Source of the DNA: Aeromonas lacus | GTDB lineage: Bacteria > Pseudomonadota > Gammaproteobacteria > Enterobacterales > Aeromonadaceae | DNA: 64,000 bases | NCBI RefSeq assembly: GCF_000764665.1 | Contig: NZ_JRGM01000013.1 | Coordinates: 1-64,000 of the forward strand | Direction of reading: 5' to 3' | Part shown: positions 27,452-35,135 of the stretch, piece after piece | Position numbering within the stretch: position 1 is the first letter of the stretch | Layout: every line of letters starts with the position of its first letter | Notes under the pieces: model-generated | Told to the model about the DNA's origin: nothing | The model's database searches: none | What the model saw: only the letters and a program-made list of their open reading frames with translations | Made by a program: the position numbers and the translations under genes

Positions 27452-28042
27452 ATGGAGATGAATGTGGTCGCGTCAGGCGGGCCCCGCCCGCTGGTGCAAC
27501 GGCAGGGATCTTCTATCGCGCAGCCATTGGAGAGGGCGACGCTGTCGTCACCAACTGGCAGTGACAGCCGGATGGTGCGCGACCTTGGCTCTGTACTCGA
27601 TAATCTCGGGCTGTCGCCGAAAGGAGAAGGGGGCAGCGGAAGCCATATGTCAATCAAGGACTCGCTGGAGGCGTTCATCAATACCATGATGGGAGCCCTG
27701 CAACAGCAGCAGGAGCAACAGCTGGCGTTGCAGCAACAACAGCGGCAAGAACAGGAACAACGAAAGATTGCGCTCGCCGACAACAGCGAGAGCCCGCTGA
27801 AACGGGATCTGGCTCGTCTGCTGGAGACGCTGGATCAACAAGGCGGGAAGGACAAAGAGAGCAGCCAAGGGGGGCAGAACGACGCGACTGACCCCTTGCA
27901 GAGCCAGCTGACCAGGCTGCTGGAGAGCAGCGGTGCGGCAGATAGCGGGATCACCCTCAAGGATGTGCTGTCGGGGTTGGCCAGCAAGCTGCCGGGTGAA
28001 TCCGCCGGGCGAAAAGGGTATCGGGTCGATACCCAGGTCTGA
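27452..28042 (+). CDS. Gln-rich protein of unknown function
   Basis: A 196-residue protein that I do not recognise. The start has a very strong AAGGAGG. No signal peptide or transmembrane segment is visible. Residues about 82-105 are almost pure Gln/Arg/Glu with Leu (QQQQEQQLALQQQQ and similar), predicting a charged helix or coiled coil. Two short repeats resemble each other: KRDLARLLETLD (about 116-127) and LQSQLTRLLESSG (about 149-161); ITLKDVLSGLASKL near the C-terminus is a related amphipathic pattern. The N-terminal third is low-complexity and Ser/Gly-rich. It stands alone between a PuuB-like gene and a leftward lipoprotein gene. It is likely real because of its start signal and length. 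Confidence 0.6.
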   Translation: MEMNVVASGGPRPLVQRQGSSIAQPLERATLSSPTGSDSRMVRDLGSVLDNLGLSPKGEGGSGSHMSIKDSLEAFINTMMGALQQQQEQQLALQQQQRQEQEQRKIALADNSESPLKRDLARLLETLDQQGGKDKESSQGGQNDATDPLQSQLTRLLESSGAADSGITLKDVLSGLASKLPGESAGRKGYRVDTQV

Positions 28043-28104
28043 GCTGGTCGGTAACGGCAGAGCTGCCGGTTCGAGGTTGCAGAGAGTAAGGGGCGGGCAG
28101 CCCT

Positions 28105-28518
28105 TTATTGCGCCGGTTCAGCCAGTCGCCACCCCTGTTCGCTTTTCATCATCCACACCTCCGCCTCTTGCGGCAGTACCTGACCCGCTTCGAACTCGCC
28201 ATATTTGCGCTCGAGCTCCATCAGTCCCATCTCCTGCTGGAAGGGGCCGACACGGTCATAAATCAGATCTTCGTCGTGCAGCACCTGCAGCTGATCCAGT
28301 CCCTGCTTGAAGTGGAGCTGGTAGCTCACCTTGACCAGATAGACCCCCTCCATCCGCTCCTCCTTGCCGAGGATGGTGAAGTCGCTGATATCGAACAGGT
28401 TGGCATCCGTTTCGGCCAGCAACTTGGCGGTAACCTGCTGGCGGATAACATCTTCTCCGGGCCCTGCACTACAACCAAACAGCCAGAGGGCCAGCAGGGG
28501 GATGAACCACTTTTTCAT
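28105..28518 (-). CDS. Small lipoprotein of unknown function
   Basis: A 137-residue lipoprotein. The signal sequence has a lipobox LFGC with Cys16 and Ser at +2, which predicts outer-membrane sorting. The mature part is mixed alpha/beta with VYLVKVSYQLHFKQG and ends in a WRLAEPAQ tail. I do not recognise the family. ATG 28518 has a GGAG just upstream and opens the signal peptide; the open frame runs 95 codons further but overlaps the next gene without homology. It lies 79 bases downstream of the GNAT gene in the same direction and may be the last member of the cutA-dsbD-GNAT unit. Confidence 0.75.
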   Translation of the reverse strand: MKKWFIPLLALWLFGCSAGPGEDVIRQQVTAKLLAETDANLFDISDFTILGKEERMEGVYLVKVSYQLHFKQGLDQLQVLHDEDLIYDRVGPFQQEMGLMELERKYGEFEAGQVLPQEAEVWMMKSEQGWRLAEPAQ

Positions 28519-28597
28519 CAAAACTCCGAACAGGTGCAAAAAGAGCAAAACGGGAGGGCAGATTGTGCCACGCGAACGGGCGGTGGCAAACCTCGGC

Positions 28598-29089
28598 TCA
28601 CGGTTCCAGTGCGCGTTCCTGCACGATGGCCTCGGCCCGATAGCCAGCCAGCTCGCGACGATAGCACTCGGTGAACCCTCTGCGCTGCCAAAAAGAGAGT
28701 GCGGGTTCATTGTTGGCAATGACTGACAGGCGAAGTCGGGTGGCTCCCCATGAGCGCGCCAGCGAGCAGGCGTGGCGATAGAGCGCCTGACCACGACCAG
28801 CACCTTGCCAGGGTTCCCCTACCAGCAACAGCCCCAGATAGGCGGTGGTCGGGTCGGGATAGCCGCGCAGCAGATCGATGACGGCGGTTAGCTCCCCCTC
28901 TTCCCAGCGACCGATGAGATGCTTGGCAGAGAGCGGCAGGCCGGGTGGGCAGGCTACAAGCTCCTCTTCTGCAGCATCCGGGGAGAGGGGCTCATCGCTC
29001 ACCGCCGCCTGATAGGCAGGGGCCAGTTCAAGCAGACGCTGCAAGGCCGGCGCATCGCTTGCCTGCAGTCGCCGCAGCTCACTTGGCAT
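28598..29089 (-). CDS. GNAT family N-acetyltransferase
   Basis: A 163-residue GNAT. Motif A is LGLLLVGEPWQGAGRGQALY with the acetyl-CoA loop QGAGRG. SVIANNEPALSFWQRRGF is the typical motif B, where an Asn precedes the FWQRRGF helix. The ATG lies inside the end of dsbD (11-base overlap), so it is translationally coupled to the cutA-dsbD operon. The substrate is unknown. Whether its role is tied to disulfide metabolism cannot be told. Confidence 0.87.
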   Translation of the reverse strand: MPSELRRLQASDAPALQRLLELAPAYQAAVSDEPLSPDAAEEELVACPPGLPLSAKHLIGRWEEGELTAVIDLLRGYPDPTTAYLGLLLVGEPWQGAGRGQALYRHACSLARSWGATRLRLSVIANNEPALSFWQRRGFTECYRRELAGYRAEAIVQERALEP

Positions 29090-30863
29090 TGCTGACCCTG
29101 TCGAGGTGATCGAGGAACTCCGCCGGCCCCATAAAGCCGGTGACCCGCTGGCCTGTCAGCGCCTTGCCCTCACGGTCGAAGAAGATGAGGGTCGGCAGCC
29201 CGAGTACATTGAGGGTGTTGAGCAGCTCGACATCGGCATCGTCGTTGGCCGTGACATCCGCCTGCAGCAGTACCATCTGGCCGAAACGCTCGCGCACTGC
29301 CGGGTCGCTGAAGGTCTTGTGTTCGAACTCCTTGCAGGCGACGCACCAGTCGGCATAGAGGTCGAGCAGCACCGGCTTGCCGCGGGCGGCAGCCAGCTGC
29401 ACCTTGAGATCAGCCAGGGTCTTGATGCGGACAAACTGCGGGGCGCTCTGGTTGGTGCCCGTCGTGACAGCGCCGGTAGCGGGCGGTTGCAGCAGATCCT
29501 TGCCCACCACTACGGCGCTGATCATCGCCAGCAGCAGCACGAAGCCGCGCAGGCTCTTGGCCACCGAGTGGGGCTGGTGCTGGTTGTGGTGATAGAGATA
29601 GCCGCACAGCAGCAGTCCCCAGCCAAGCCAGGCCAGGGTGGTGATCTGATCGCTCCAGAGCCTTGAGAGCAGCAGGATCGGTACCGCCAGCAGGGCGAAG
29701 CCAAACAGCTGCTTGATCACATCCATCCAGGCGCCCGCCTTGGGCAGCAGCTTGCCGCCCGAGGTGCCGAGCAGCAGCAGCGGCAGCCCCATTCCGAGCG
29801 AGAGGGCATAGAGCGCCGCAGCGCCAAGCCAGAGATCGCCGCTCTGGGCCACATAGATAAGGGCTCCCGAAAGCGGGGCCGTGGTGCAGGGGGAGCAGAC
29901 CAGCCCGGAGATCATCCCCATGATGGCGACCCCGGCCACCGAGCCGCCCTGCTGGCGGTTGGAGAGGCCGGAAAGCCGGGTTTGCAAGCTGCTCGGCAAC
30001 TGCAGGGTGTAGAGCCCGAACATGGAGAGGGCGAGCAGCACGAACATCAGCGAGAGGCCGATCAGCACATAGGGGTGTTGCAGTGCAGCCTGGAACTTCA
30101 GCCCTGCCGAGGCAACCACCAGTCCGAGCAAGGTGTAGGTGACCGCCATCCCCTGCACATAGACCATGGAGAGCAGGAAGGCGCGGCCGGTGGAGAGGCG
30201 ATGGCCGGCACCGGCAATGATGCCGGTCAGAATGGGGTACATGGGGAAGACGCAAGGGGTAAAGGCGAGCCCCAGCCCCAGAGCGAAGAAGGCGGCGACA
30301 CTGAGCCAGAAGCCCTGGCTGCCGAGGGCGGCGGCCAGCTGATCCTGCTGACTGAGCGACGGGTTGGCTGCCTGCAGGTTATCCGTGCCAGACGCGGCGA
30401 GCGGGGCAACCTCGATCAGCTTGTCGGTCGGCGGGTAGCAGAGACCGTCGGTGCAGCCTTGATAGGTGAGGCGCAGGGTTGCGTGCTCCCCCACCTCTCG
30501 CAGCGGCACGGCTATGGTCACCTGTTGGTAGTAGACCCGGGTCTTGCCGAAGAAGTCATCCTCATGCTCGCTCCCCTCCGGCAGTGCCGAGTCGCTGAAG
30601 GTGAGGTTGGTTCCCTTGAAGCGCAGGCTGTGGCGATAGAGGTAGTAGTCGTCAGCGATGTTGAGGGTCAGCAGCAGCTGATCACCCCGCTGTTCGCTCT
30701 CGAGGCGAAATGCCTCATCCACCTTGAGGAACGTCGGTTTGGCGTTCGCCGCAAGGCCGAGGGAGCCGAGAATATCGGTGCCGCTGGCCCGGGCTGGCAC
30801 GAGTCCGGCCGTGGCCAGTGTCAGCAGTACCAGCAGGAGGGTGAACAGGCGACTGCGCATCAT
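29079..30863 (-). CDS. dsbD: Thiol:disulfide interchange protein DsbD
   Basis: A 594-residue inner-membrane protein that carries electrons from cytoplasmic thioredoxin to periplasmic DsbC, DsbG and CcmG. A signal peptide (1-26) leads into the alpha domain with GCTDGLCYPP. Eight transmembrane helices follow with the two functional cysteines in FTPCVFPMYP and VCSPCTTAPL. The C-terminal thioredoxin-like gamma domain has WCVACKEFE. All three cysteine pairs are intact. The ATG overlaps the cutA stop (ATGA), as expected for the cutA-dsbD operon of enterobacteria. Confidence 0.96.
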   Translation of the reverse strand: MMRSRLFTLLLVLLTLATAGLVPARASGTDILGSLGLAANAKPTFLKVDEAFRLESEQRGDQLLLTLNIADDYYLYRHSLRFKGTNLTFSDSALPEGSEHEDDFFGKTRVYYQQVTIAVPLREVGEHATLRLTYQGCTDGLCYPPTDKLIEVAPLAASGTDNLQAANPSLSQQDQLAAALGSQGFWLSVAAFFALGLGLAFTPCVFPMYPILTGIIAGAGHRLSTGRAFLLSMVYVQGMAVTYTLLGLVVASAGLKFQAALQHPYVLIGLSLMFVLLALSMFGLYTLQLPSSLQTRLSGLSNRQQGGSVAGVAIMGMISGLVCSPCTTAPLSGALIYVAQSGDLWLGAAALYALSLGMGLPLLLLGTSGGKLLPKAGAWMDVIKQLFGFALLAVPILLLSRLWSDQITTLAWLGWGLLLCGYLYHHNQHQPHSVAKSLRGFVLLLAMISAVVVGKDLLQPPATGAVTTGTNQSAPQFVRIKTLADLKVQLAAARGKPVLLDLYADWCVACKEFEHKTFSDPAVRERFGQMVLLQADVTANDDADVELLNTLNVLGLPTLIFFDREGKALTGQRVTGFMGPAEFLDHLDRVSNAK

Positions 30864-31177
30864 GGGGTCTCCTCCTTGAGCCAGTCGAGGTAGGCGGGCA
30901 GGCCGGCGCTCACCGGCAGCGCCAGCAGCTCGGGCACCTCATAGGGGTGATGGGCCAGAATGCACGCCTGCAGTTCGGCAAAGAGCGGCTGGCGGGATTT
31001 GATGACGAGCTGGATCTCGGTCGCCCGCTCCACCTTGCCTTGCCAGCGGTAGACGGAGGTGACCCCCGGCAGCTGATTGATGCAGGCGGCCAGCTGGCGG
31101 TTAAGCAACTGTTCGCAGACAAGGTCGGCACTGGTTTGGTCGGGGCAGGTGCAGAGCACCACAATGGCATCGGTCAT
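30860..31177 (-). CDS. cutA: Divalent-cation tolerance protein CutA
   Basis: A 105-residue CutA, slightly shorter than E. coli (112). It is a trimeric PII-like protein originally tied to copper tolerance, with function still debated. Family motifs CTCPDQTSADLV, LAACINQLPGVTSVYRWQGKVE (here split around LAACINQL and SVYRWQGK) and HPYEVPELLALP are present. ATG 31177 is chosen because homology starts there; the 50 further upstream codons show none. No obvious ribosome site is seen. Its stop overlaps the dsbD start by four bases. Confidence 0.94.
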   Translation of the reverse strand: MTDAIVVLCTCPDQTSADLVCEQLLNRQLAACINQLPGVTSVYRWQGKVERATEIQLVIKSRQPLFAELQACILAHHPYEVPELLALPVSAGLPAYLDWLKEETP

Positions 31178-31395
31178 AACGGAGAAGTTCGCCTCGATGA
31201 ATAAGCTGGCGGGACACCCTTTTGCTGCAGAAATATCCCGAAAATCAGCGGCTACTATACCCCAGAGCCGGAGCAAATAGCATCTGGCGCCATTTGTGAG
31301 CGAACGCCGAAAATTAGTGGGGGGCATGAGATAGACGCTGTCTCGGGGACAGGGCAGAATGAGCGGGATTGTTCCCTATCGACGTAAGGAAATGT

Positions 31396-31746
31396 ATGAC
31401 CCAACAGAATGAGCAGCAGAGAAACCGCATGTTGAGCCTGCTGCGCGAAGGTGAGCGCCGCATGTTGGTTCAATTGGCCGGGCTGCTGCGCACGACCGCC
31501 GATGAAATCAATGCCGAGCTGGAGAAAGAGGAGTTGATGGGAACCCTTGAGCAGCCCATCACGGTGGAGTATCTCAACGGCGTGGTGCAGCACCATCTGT
31601 TCGAGCGCAAGCACAAGGGTGACATGGCAGTGGCCCAGCAGATCCTGAGCGACTACCAGAACGAACTGGAAGCCCTGCAGGCCGCCCAGGCTCAACAGGA
31701 GAGCGAAGAGGCCGAGAACAGCGAAGCCGCCAAGGCTCAGGCCTGA
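31396..31746 (+). CDS. Small helical protein of unknown function
   Basis: A 116-residue hydrophilic protein, predicted almost wholly helical. It begins MTQQNEQQRNRML; the centre contains LLREGERRMLVQLAGLL and ADEINAELEKEE, and the C-terminus is Glu/Ala-rich. No signal, membrane segment or metal site is seen. ATG 31396 follows TAAGGA by six bases. I do not recognise a family. It is divergent from cutA across 218 bases and followed by a clear terminator, so it is an independent transcription unit. Confidence 0.65.
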   Translation: MTQQNEQQRNRMLSLLREGERRMLVQLAGLLRTTADEINAELEKEELMGTLEQPITVEYLNGVVQHHLFERKHKGDMAVAQQILSDYQNELEALQAAQAQQESEEAENSEAAKAQA

Positions 31747-31792
31747 CCCTCTGCCGCTGACCGCCCGGTCAGCGCGTCCCGACCTCCTCTCC

Positions 31793-31830
31793 GGCACCAT
31801 CATTACGTTTCATGATGGTGCCCTGTTTTT
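31793..31830 (+). terminator. Terminator after the small helical protein gene
   Basis: A perfect 11-bp stem GGCACCATCAT/ATGATGGTGCC with an 8-base loop is followed by CTGTTTTT. Confidence 0.88.
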
Positions 31831-31852
31831 ACCTTTTGTTGCCGGTCTCTCT

Positions 31853-32302
31853 TCAACCCAGCGCATTCTGCTGCAGGTGCGGCATCGATTCGCCCGGGAT
31901 CGGGAATACCTTGTCGTAAACCCAGTTGTAGACAAAGGCGTAGACCAGATAGAAGGCGACGAAGCCCAGATCCAGCACCAGTGCCTCCAGCATGCTGACG
32001 TTGAGCCACCAGGCCATGGCCGGCAGGGCCACGGTCAGGAGACCCCCTTCGAAGCCGATGGCGTGCACCACCCGCTGCCAGACACTCTTGTAGGTGTGGC
32101 CCTGATATTTGAGCAGCAGCTTGTCGACGCCGATGTTGTAGACGTAGTTCCAGAGGGTCGCCATCACCGAGAAGAAGAGCGCCAGTGGCCCCATGTGGCT
32201 GAGGTGAATGCCGGTCGCCCAGCTGGCCAGCGGGGCGGCAATCAGCAGGCCAATCACTTCAAAGCCGATGGCTTGGCGGATGCGGTCGTTACGGGTACGC
32301 AT
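31853..32302 (-). CDS. PACE-family multidrug efflux transporter (AceI-like)
   Basis: A 149-residue, four-helix membrane protein of the proteobacterial antimicrobial compound efflux family. Two similar two-helix halves are visible: GFEVIGLLIAAPLASWA and GFEGGLLTVALPAMAWW each have the conserved Phe-Glu pair in the first helix of a half; the second helices carry ATLWNYVYN and YAFVYNWVYDKVFP. Family members such as Acinetobacter AceI export biguanides (chlorhexidine) and short diamines. It is divergent from a LysR gene across 135 bases with repeated operator-like motifs, the same layout as aceI/aceR. Confidence 0.9.
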   Translation of the reverse strand: MRTRNDRIRQAIGFEVIGLLIAAPLASWATGIHLSHMGPLALFFSVMATLWNYVYNIGVDKLLLKYQGHTYKSVWQRVVHAIGFEGGLLTVALPAMAWWLNVSMLEALVLDLGFVAFYLVYAFVYNWVYDKVFPIPGESMPHLQQNALG

Positions 32303-32343
32303 AAATCACTCTCTTGAACAGTTACGTTGAAAACATGGGGGCA

Positions 32344-32400
32344 ATCTATCGCCAAATTGCGATGGTTTCATGTTGGTATCTATCGCTAAAATAGATAGAT
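32344..32400. promoter_or_regulatory. Operator-like repeats between PACE and LysR genes
   Basis: ATCTATCGC occurs at 32344-32352 and 32378-32386. The first copy forms ATCGC-N6-GCGAT (32348-32363); the second forms ATCTATC-N9-GATAGAT (32378-32400). Paired dyads between a LysR gene and its divergent target are typical of recognition and activation sites. Confidence 0.6.
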
Positions 32401-32437
32401 GACTGGCCTGTCGGGATCCAAAAAGAGGAGCAGAAGA

Positions 32438-33319
32438 GTGAATCCATCGCTGGAACAACTGAAAATCTTGCTGGCCGCTGCCGAGAGCGGCTCCTTCTCC
32501 GCCGCTGCCCGCAAGCTTGGCAAGGCACAGTCGGTGGTAAGCAGCGCCATCGCCAATCTGGAGATCGATCTGGGGCTAACCCTGTTTGACCGCAGCGGTC
32601 GCTATCCGCAGCTGACTGAGGCGGGGGCGCGCATGGTGCAGGAGGCGGGTATCCTGCTGGCGCAGAGTGAGCGGTTGCAGTCCATTGCCGGCGAACTGGC
32701 TGCCGGTGTGGAGTCACGCCTCACTCTGGCCATCGATGATGACTCTCACCTCCCCTGGCTCGGCACCCTGCTGGAGGAGTTCGCCACCCGCTACCCGACC
32801 GTGGAGCTGGAGCTGCTCTTCCCGCTGATGGAGGATGTGACCGAGATGCTGGTGACTGGCCGGGCCCAGCTCGGCATCAGCTACCAGAAGGTGCATCCCC
32901 AGCGGGAGATCGTCGCCCGTTCGCTGGGGGAGGTGACCATGCCGCTGGTGGTGTCGCCGGATCATCCATTGGCGCGCAAGCAGCCGCTGCGGGAGGTCGA
33001 TCTGCAGGGGGCACGCCAGCTGATGGTCACCGGACGACGGGAAGGGAGCGAGCGCCAGCGGTTTCGCATCTCTGCTCAGGTGTGGTGGGTCGAGGGGGAT
33101 CTCGGGGTGCTGGAGCTGGTCAAGCGGGGCCTTGGCTGGTCCGCGATTCCGGAATTTCTGCTGCATCAGCCGCTGAAGCGGGGCGAAGTGGTGGTGCTGG
33201 AGCCCGACTTTATCGCCAGCCATGCGTTGGCGCTGGAGCTGCAGTGGCATCGCGCCCGCCCGCTGGGGCAGGCGGGGCGCTGGCTGAAGGAGGCCCTGCT
33301 GGCGCGGGTGCCTCGCTAG
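32438..33319 (+). CDS. LysR-type transcriptional regulator
   Basis: A 293-residue LysR regulator. The N-terminal winged helix reads SLEQLKILLAAAESGSFSAA then ARKLGKAQSVVSSAIANLE and LFDRSGRYPQLTEAG. The C-terminal effector-binding domain is of normal length. GTG 32438 is preferred because AGAGGAG lies seven bases upstream and the family normally begins a few residues before LEQL; ATG 32399 would place 13 basic residues in front and overlap the operator dyad. Its likely target is the divergent PACE efflux gene, by context. Confidence 0.92.
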   Translation: MNPSLEQLKILLAAAESGSFSAAARKLGKAQSVVSSAIANLEIDLGLTLFDRSGRYPQLTEAGARMVQEAGILLAQSERLQSIAGELAAGVESRLTLAIDDDSHLPWLGTLLEEFATRYPTVELELLFPLMEDVTEMLVTGRAQLGISYQKVHPQREIVARSLGEVTMPLVVSPDHPLARKQPLREVDLQGARQLMVTGRREGSERQRFRISAQVWWVEGDLGVLELVKRGLGWSAIPEFLLHQPLKRGEVVVLEPDFIASHALALELQWHRARPLGQAGRWLKEALLARVPR

Positions 33320-33325
33320 CCGACT

Positions 33326-34234
33326 TTACTCGGTTAGTTCGTAGGGGAGGGGTTGCAGGGTGAGCTGCGAGCTCTCCTCCTGCTTGAGGCGAAAACGGGC
33401 GTCAGCCTCGGTGTCTTTCGGCAGTACGGCGGTGAGCCACACCTGACCCTGATGTTGCCAGGCGTTGAGCACCATGCCGCTGCGACGCCAGTTGTCACCG
33501 AGCTGGATCTCCAGGGTATCGCCCGCATTGACCGGCTCACTGGCACTGCCTGCCAGCAGGAACAGGGCGCGGTTGTTGGCGCCGCGATATTTGGCGCGGG
33601 CTACCGTCTCCTGCCCCATGTAGCAGCCCTTGTTGAAGCAGATGCCGTCGAGCGCCTGCAGGTTGAGCATCTGCGGGATGAACTCGCCCTGATGCACCGC
33701 CTCCATGTGCGGCAGACCGGCCTTGATCTCGAGACCCCACCAGAGGGATTCATCACCCGCCGGCAGCGCATCGGCTTGCTCACTGCTCACCAGCAGCCAG
33801 CGATCCTGTTCGATCTGCACCGCCATGCCGCCAGCGATAAGGCCGCTCTGCTCCAGACCAAACTGCGCGGCGATCCACGCATCTGTGCCCTTGCCAGCCA
33901 GACCGGTGGCATGGCGCTCGTCGGCGGCAATCTCCACCTTGGCGAAGACGGCAAATTTTTTCAGCTCCGGCAGCTGGCGCTCCAGTACCGATGGGGTGGT
34001 CAGCAGCAGCAGGCTCTCTTCAAGGCAGAGCAGGCGAAAATCGCTCCACAGCTTGCCCTTGGGATCACAGTGACCACCCAGCGTGCTCTGCCCCGGTTGC
34101 AGGGCGTTGACGTCGCAGGTGACCTGACCTTGCAGATATTTGACGCGATCCTGACCACTCAGTCGGGTGATGGCTATCTTGGTCAGGGCGAAGCGGGTCG
34201 GCTCGGCAGGAAAAACAGGGGGTTGCAGGCTCAC
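33326..34234 (-). CDS. ygfZ: tRNA-modifying / Fe-S maintenance protein YgfZ
   Basis: A 302-residue folate-binding YgfZ (IbaG-independent Fe-S repair; supports MiaB-type enzymes). The signature KGCYMGQETVARAKYRG is complete, with its conserved Cys. The N-terminal GQVTCDVNAL and CDPKGKLWSDF segments match the GcvT-like fold. The start is GTG 34234 with a weak site; no ATG is better placed. It is divergent from sdhE, as in E. coli where ygfZ adjoins ygfY-ygfX. Confidence 0.94.
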   Translation of the reverse strand: MSLQPPVFPAEPTRFALTKIAITRLSGQDRVKYLQGQVTCDVNALQPGQSTLGGHCDPKGKLWSDFRLLCLEESLLLLTTPSVLERQLPELKKFAVFAKVEIAADERHATGLAGKGTDAWIAAQFGLEQSGLIAGGMAVQIEQDRWLLVSSEQADALPAGDESLWWGLEIKAGLPHMEAVHQGEFIPQMLNLQALDGICFNKGCYMGQETVARAKYRGANNRALFLLAGSASEPVNAGDTLEIQLGDNWRRSGMVLNAWQHQGQVWLTAVLPKDTEADARFRLKQEESSQLTLQPLPYELTE

Positions 34235-34345
34235 GATGGTATTCCAGAGAGAAAGTATGTGACCTGCATGGTAAAGACGTAACTAATGTTTGTCAGCCGG
34301 AAAATCCAGCTGGTACCATCCCCGGGTCTTTGTAAGGAGAGTTCC

Positions 34346-34615
34346 ATGTTGAGCCCAGTTGAAAAATCCCGCCTGAAGTGGGCCTGCCGCCGTGGCATGC
34401 TCGAGCTGGATGTCGTTTTTATGCCCTTTTTCGAACACGAGTTCGACTCCCTGAGCGAAGCCGATCAGCAGACCTTTATCCGCCTGCTGGAGAGCGATGA
34501 TCCGGACCTGTTCCGCTGGACCATGGGTCACGCAGTACCGGCCGATCCCGCCTTCAGCGCCATGATCAAGATGATCCTGGAGCGCAATCAGGCCCGTCAC
34601 GACCGTCAGGCCTGA
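34346..34615 (+). CDS. sdhE: Succinate dehydrogenase assembly factor SdhE
   Basis: An 89-residue SdhE (YgfY/CptB) that promotes covalent FAD attachment to SdhA and FrdA. The essential RGxxE motif is at Arg16-Gly17-Met18-Leu19-Glu20, inside WACRRGMLELD. LFRWTMGH near the C-terminus is also family-typical. ATG 34346 has AAGGAGAG upstream; earlier codons in the frame extend toward ygfZ without homology. ygfX follows after four bases. Confidence 0.95.
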   Translation: MLSPVEKSRLKWACRRGMLELDVVFMPFFEHEFDSLSEADQQTFIRLLESDDPDLFRWTMGHAVPADPAFSAMIKMILERNQARHDRQA

Positions 34616-34619
34616 TGCC

Positions 34620-35012
34620 GTGGAGCGGGTGATCATCCCTGTTCACCCCTCCCGCCATCAGCGCAATTGGCTGGTAGCCCTCTCTCTGTTGCTGCTCTGG
34701 CCGGTCAGCGCCCTTGTTACTGGCTGGCAGTGGGCGCTGTTTGCTCCCGTCTGGTTGCTGGCGTTCGCCCTGAGCTGGCGTGCGTTGCCCCATACCCCGT
34801 TCGAGCTGGAGTGGGATGGCCAGTGGCTGCGCTGGCAGAGCGTATCCTATCGGCTCGGTAACAAGAGCCGCATTCTACCCGGCGTGCTGCGCCTTGAGCT
34901 GCATCCGGAGCAGGGGCGCGCTTGCATGCTCTGGCTCTTCGCCGATGCGCTGGCCCCCGATCACTACCGCCTGCTGGCCCGGGCAATCAACTTTCCTGCC
35001 GACCGGCGCTGA
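34620..35012 (+). CDS. ygfX: YgfX/CptA family membrane protein
   Basis: A 130-residue protein with two closely spaced transmembrane helices (about 17-33 and 37-52) forming an N-terminal hairpin, followed by a soluble C-terminal domain (about 60-130, WDGQWLRWQSVSYRL). The layout and position right after sdhE match YgfX/CptA, reported in E. coli as the membrane partner of YgfY and described as a toxin affecting MreB and FtsZ; that role is debated. The start is GTG 34620, four bases after the sdhE stop, probably translationally coupled. Confidence 0.82.
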   Translation: MERVIIPVHPSRHQRNWLVALSLLLLWPVSALVTGWQWALFAPVWLLAFALSWRALPHTPFELEWDGQWLRWQSVSYRLGNKSRILPGVLRLELHPEQGRACMLWLFADALAPDHYRLLARAINFPADRR

Positions 35013-35084
35013 ACGATCTCATATCTTCCCGAGTTACCTCTTTGCAGGAGCAAGGAACTGGGTAGCGCTTTGTCCGGATGGCCC

Positions 35085-35115
35085 TAAAAAAATGACCCCG
35101 CCGAAGCGGGGTCAT
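35085..35115 (-). terminator. Terminator of nadB
   Basis: A perfect 10-bp stem (35092-35101 with 35106-35115, ATGACCCCGC) with a 4-base loop. On the minus strand the hairpin is followed by seven T residues. It lies between convergent ygfX and nadB. Confidence 0.93.
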
Positions 35116-35135
35116 GGGTATGGCAGGAGAGGGGA

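Noticed and set aside
27697-27765. CAG/CAA repeats in the Gln-rich gene considered as a simple-sequence or phase-variable tract
   Set aside because: The repeats are mixed CAG/CAA codons interrupted by GAG, CTG and CGG, without a uniform unit prone to slippage.
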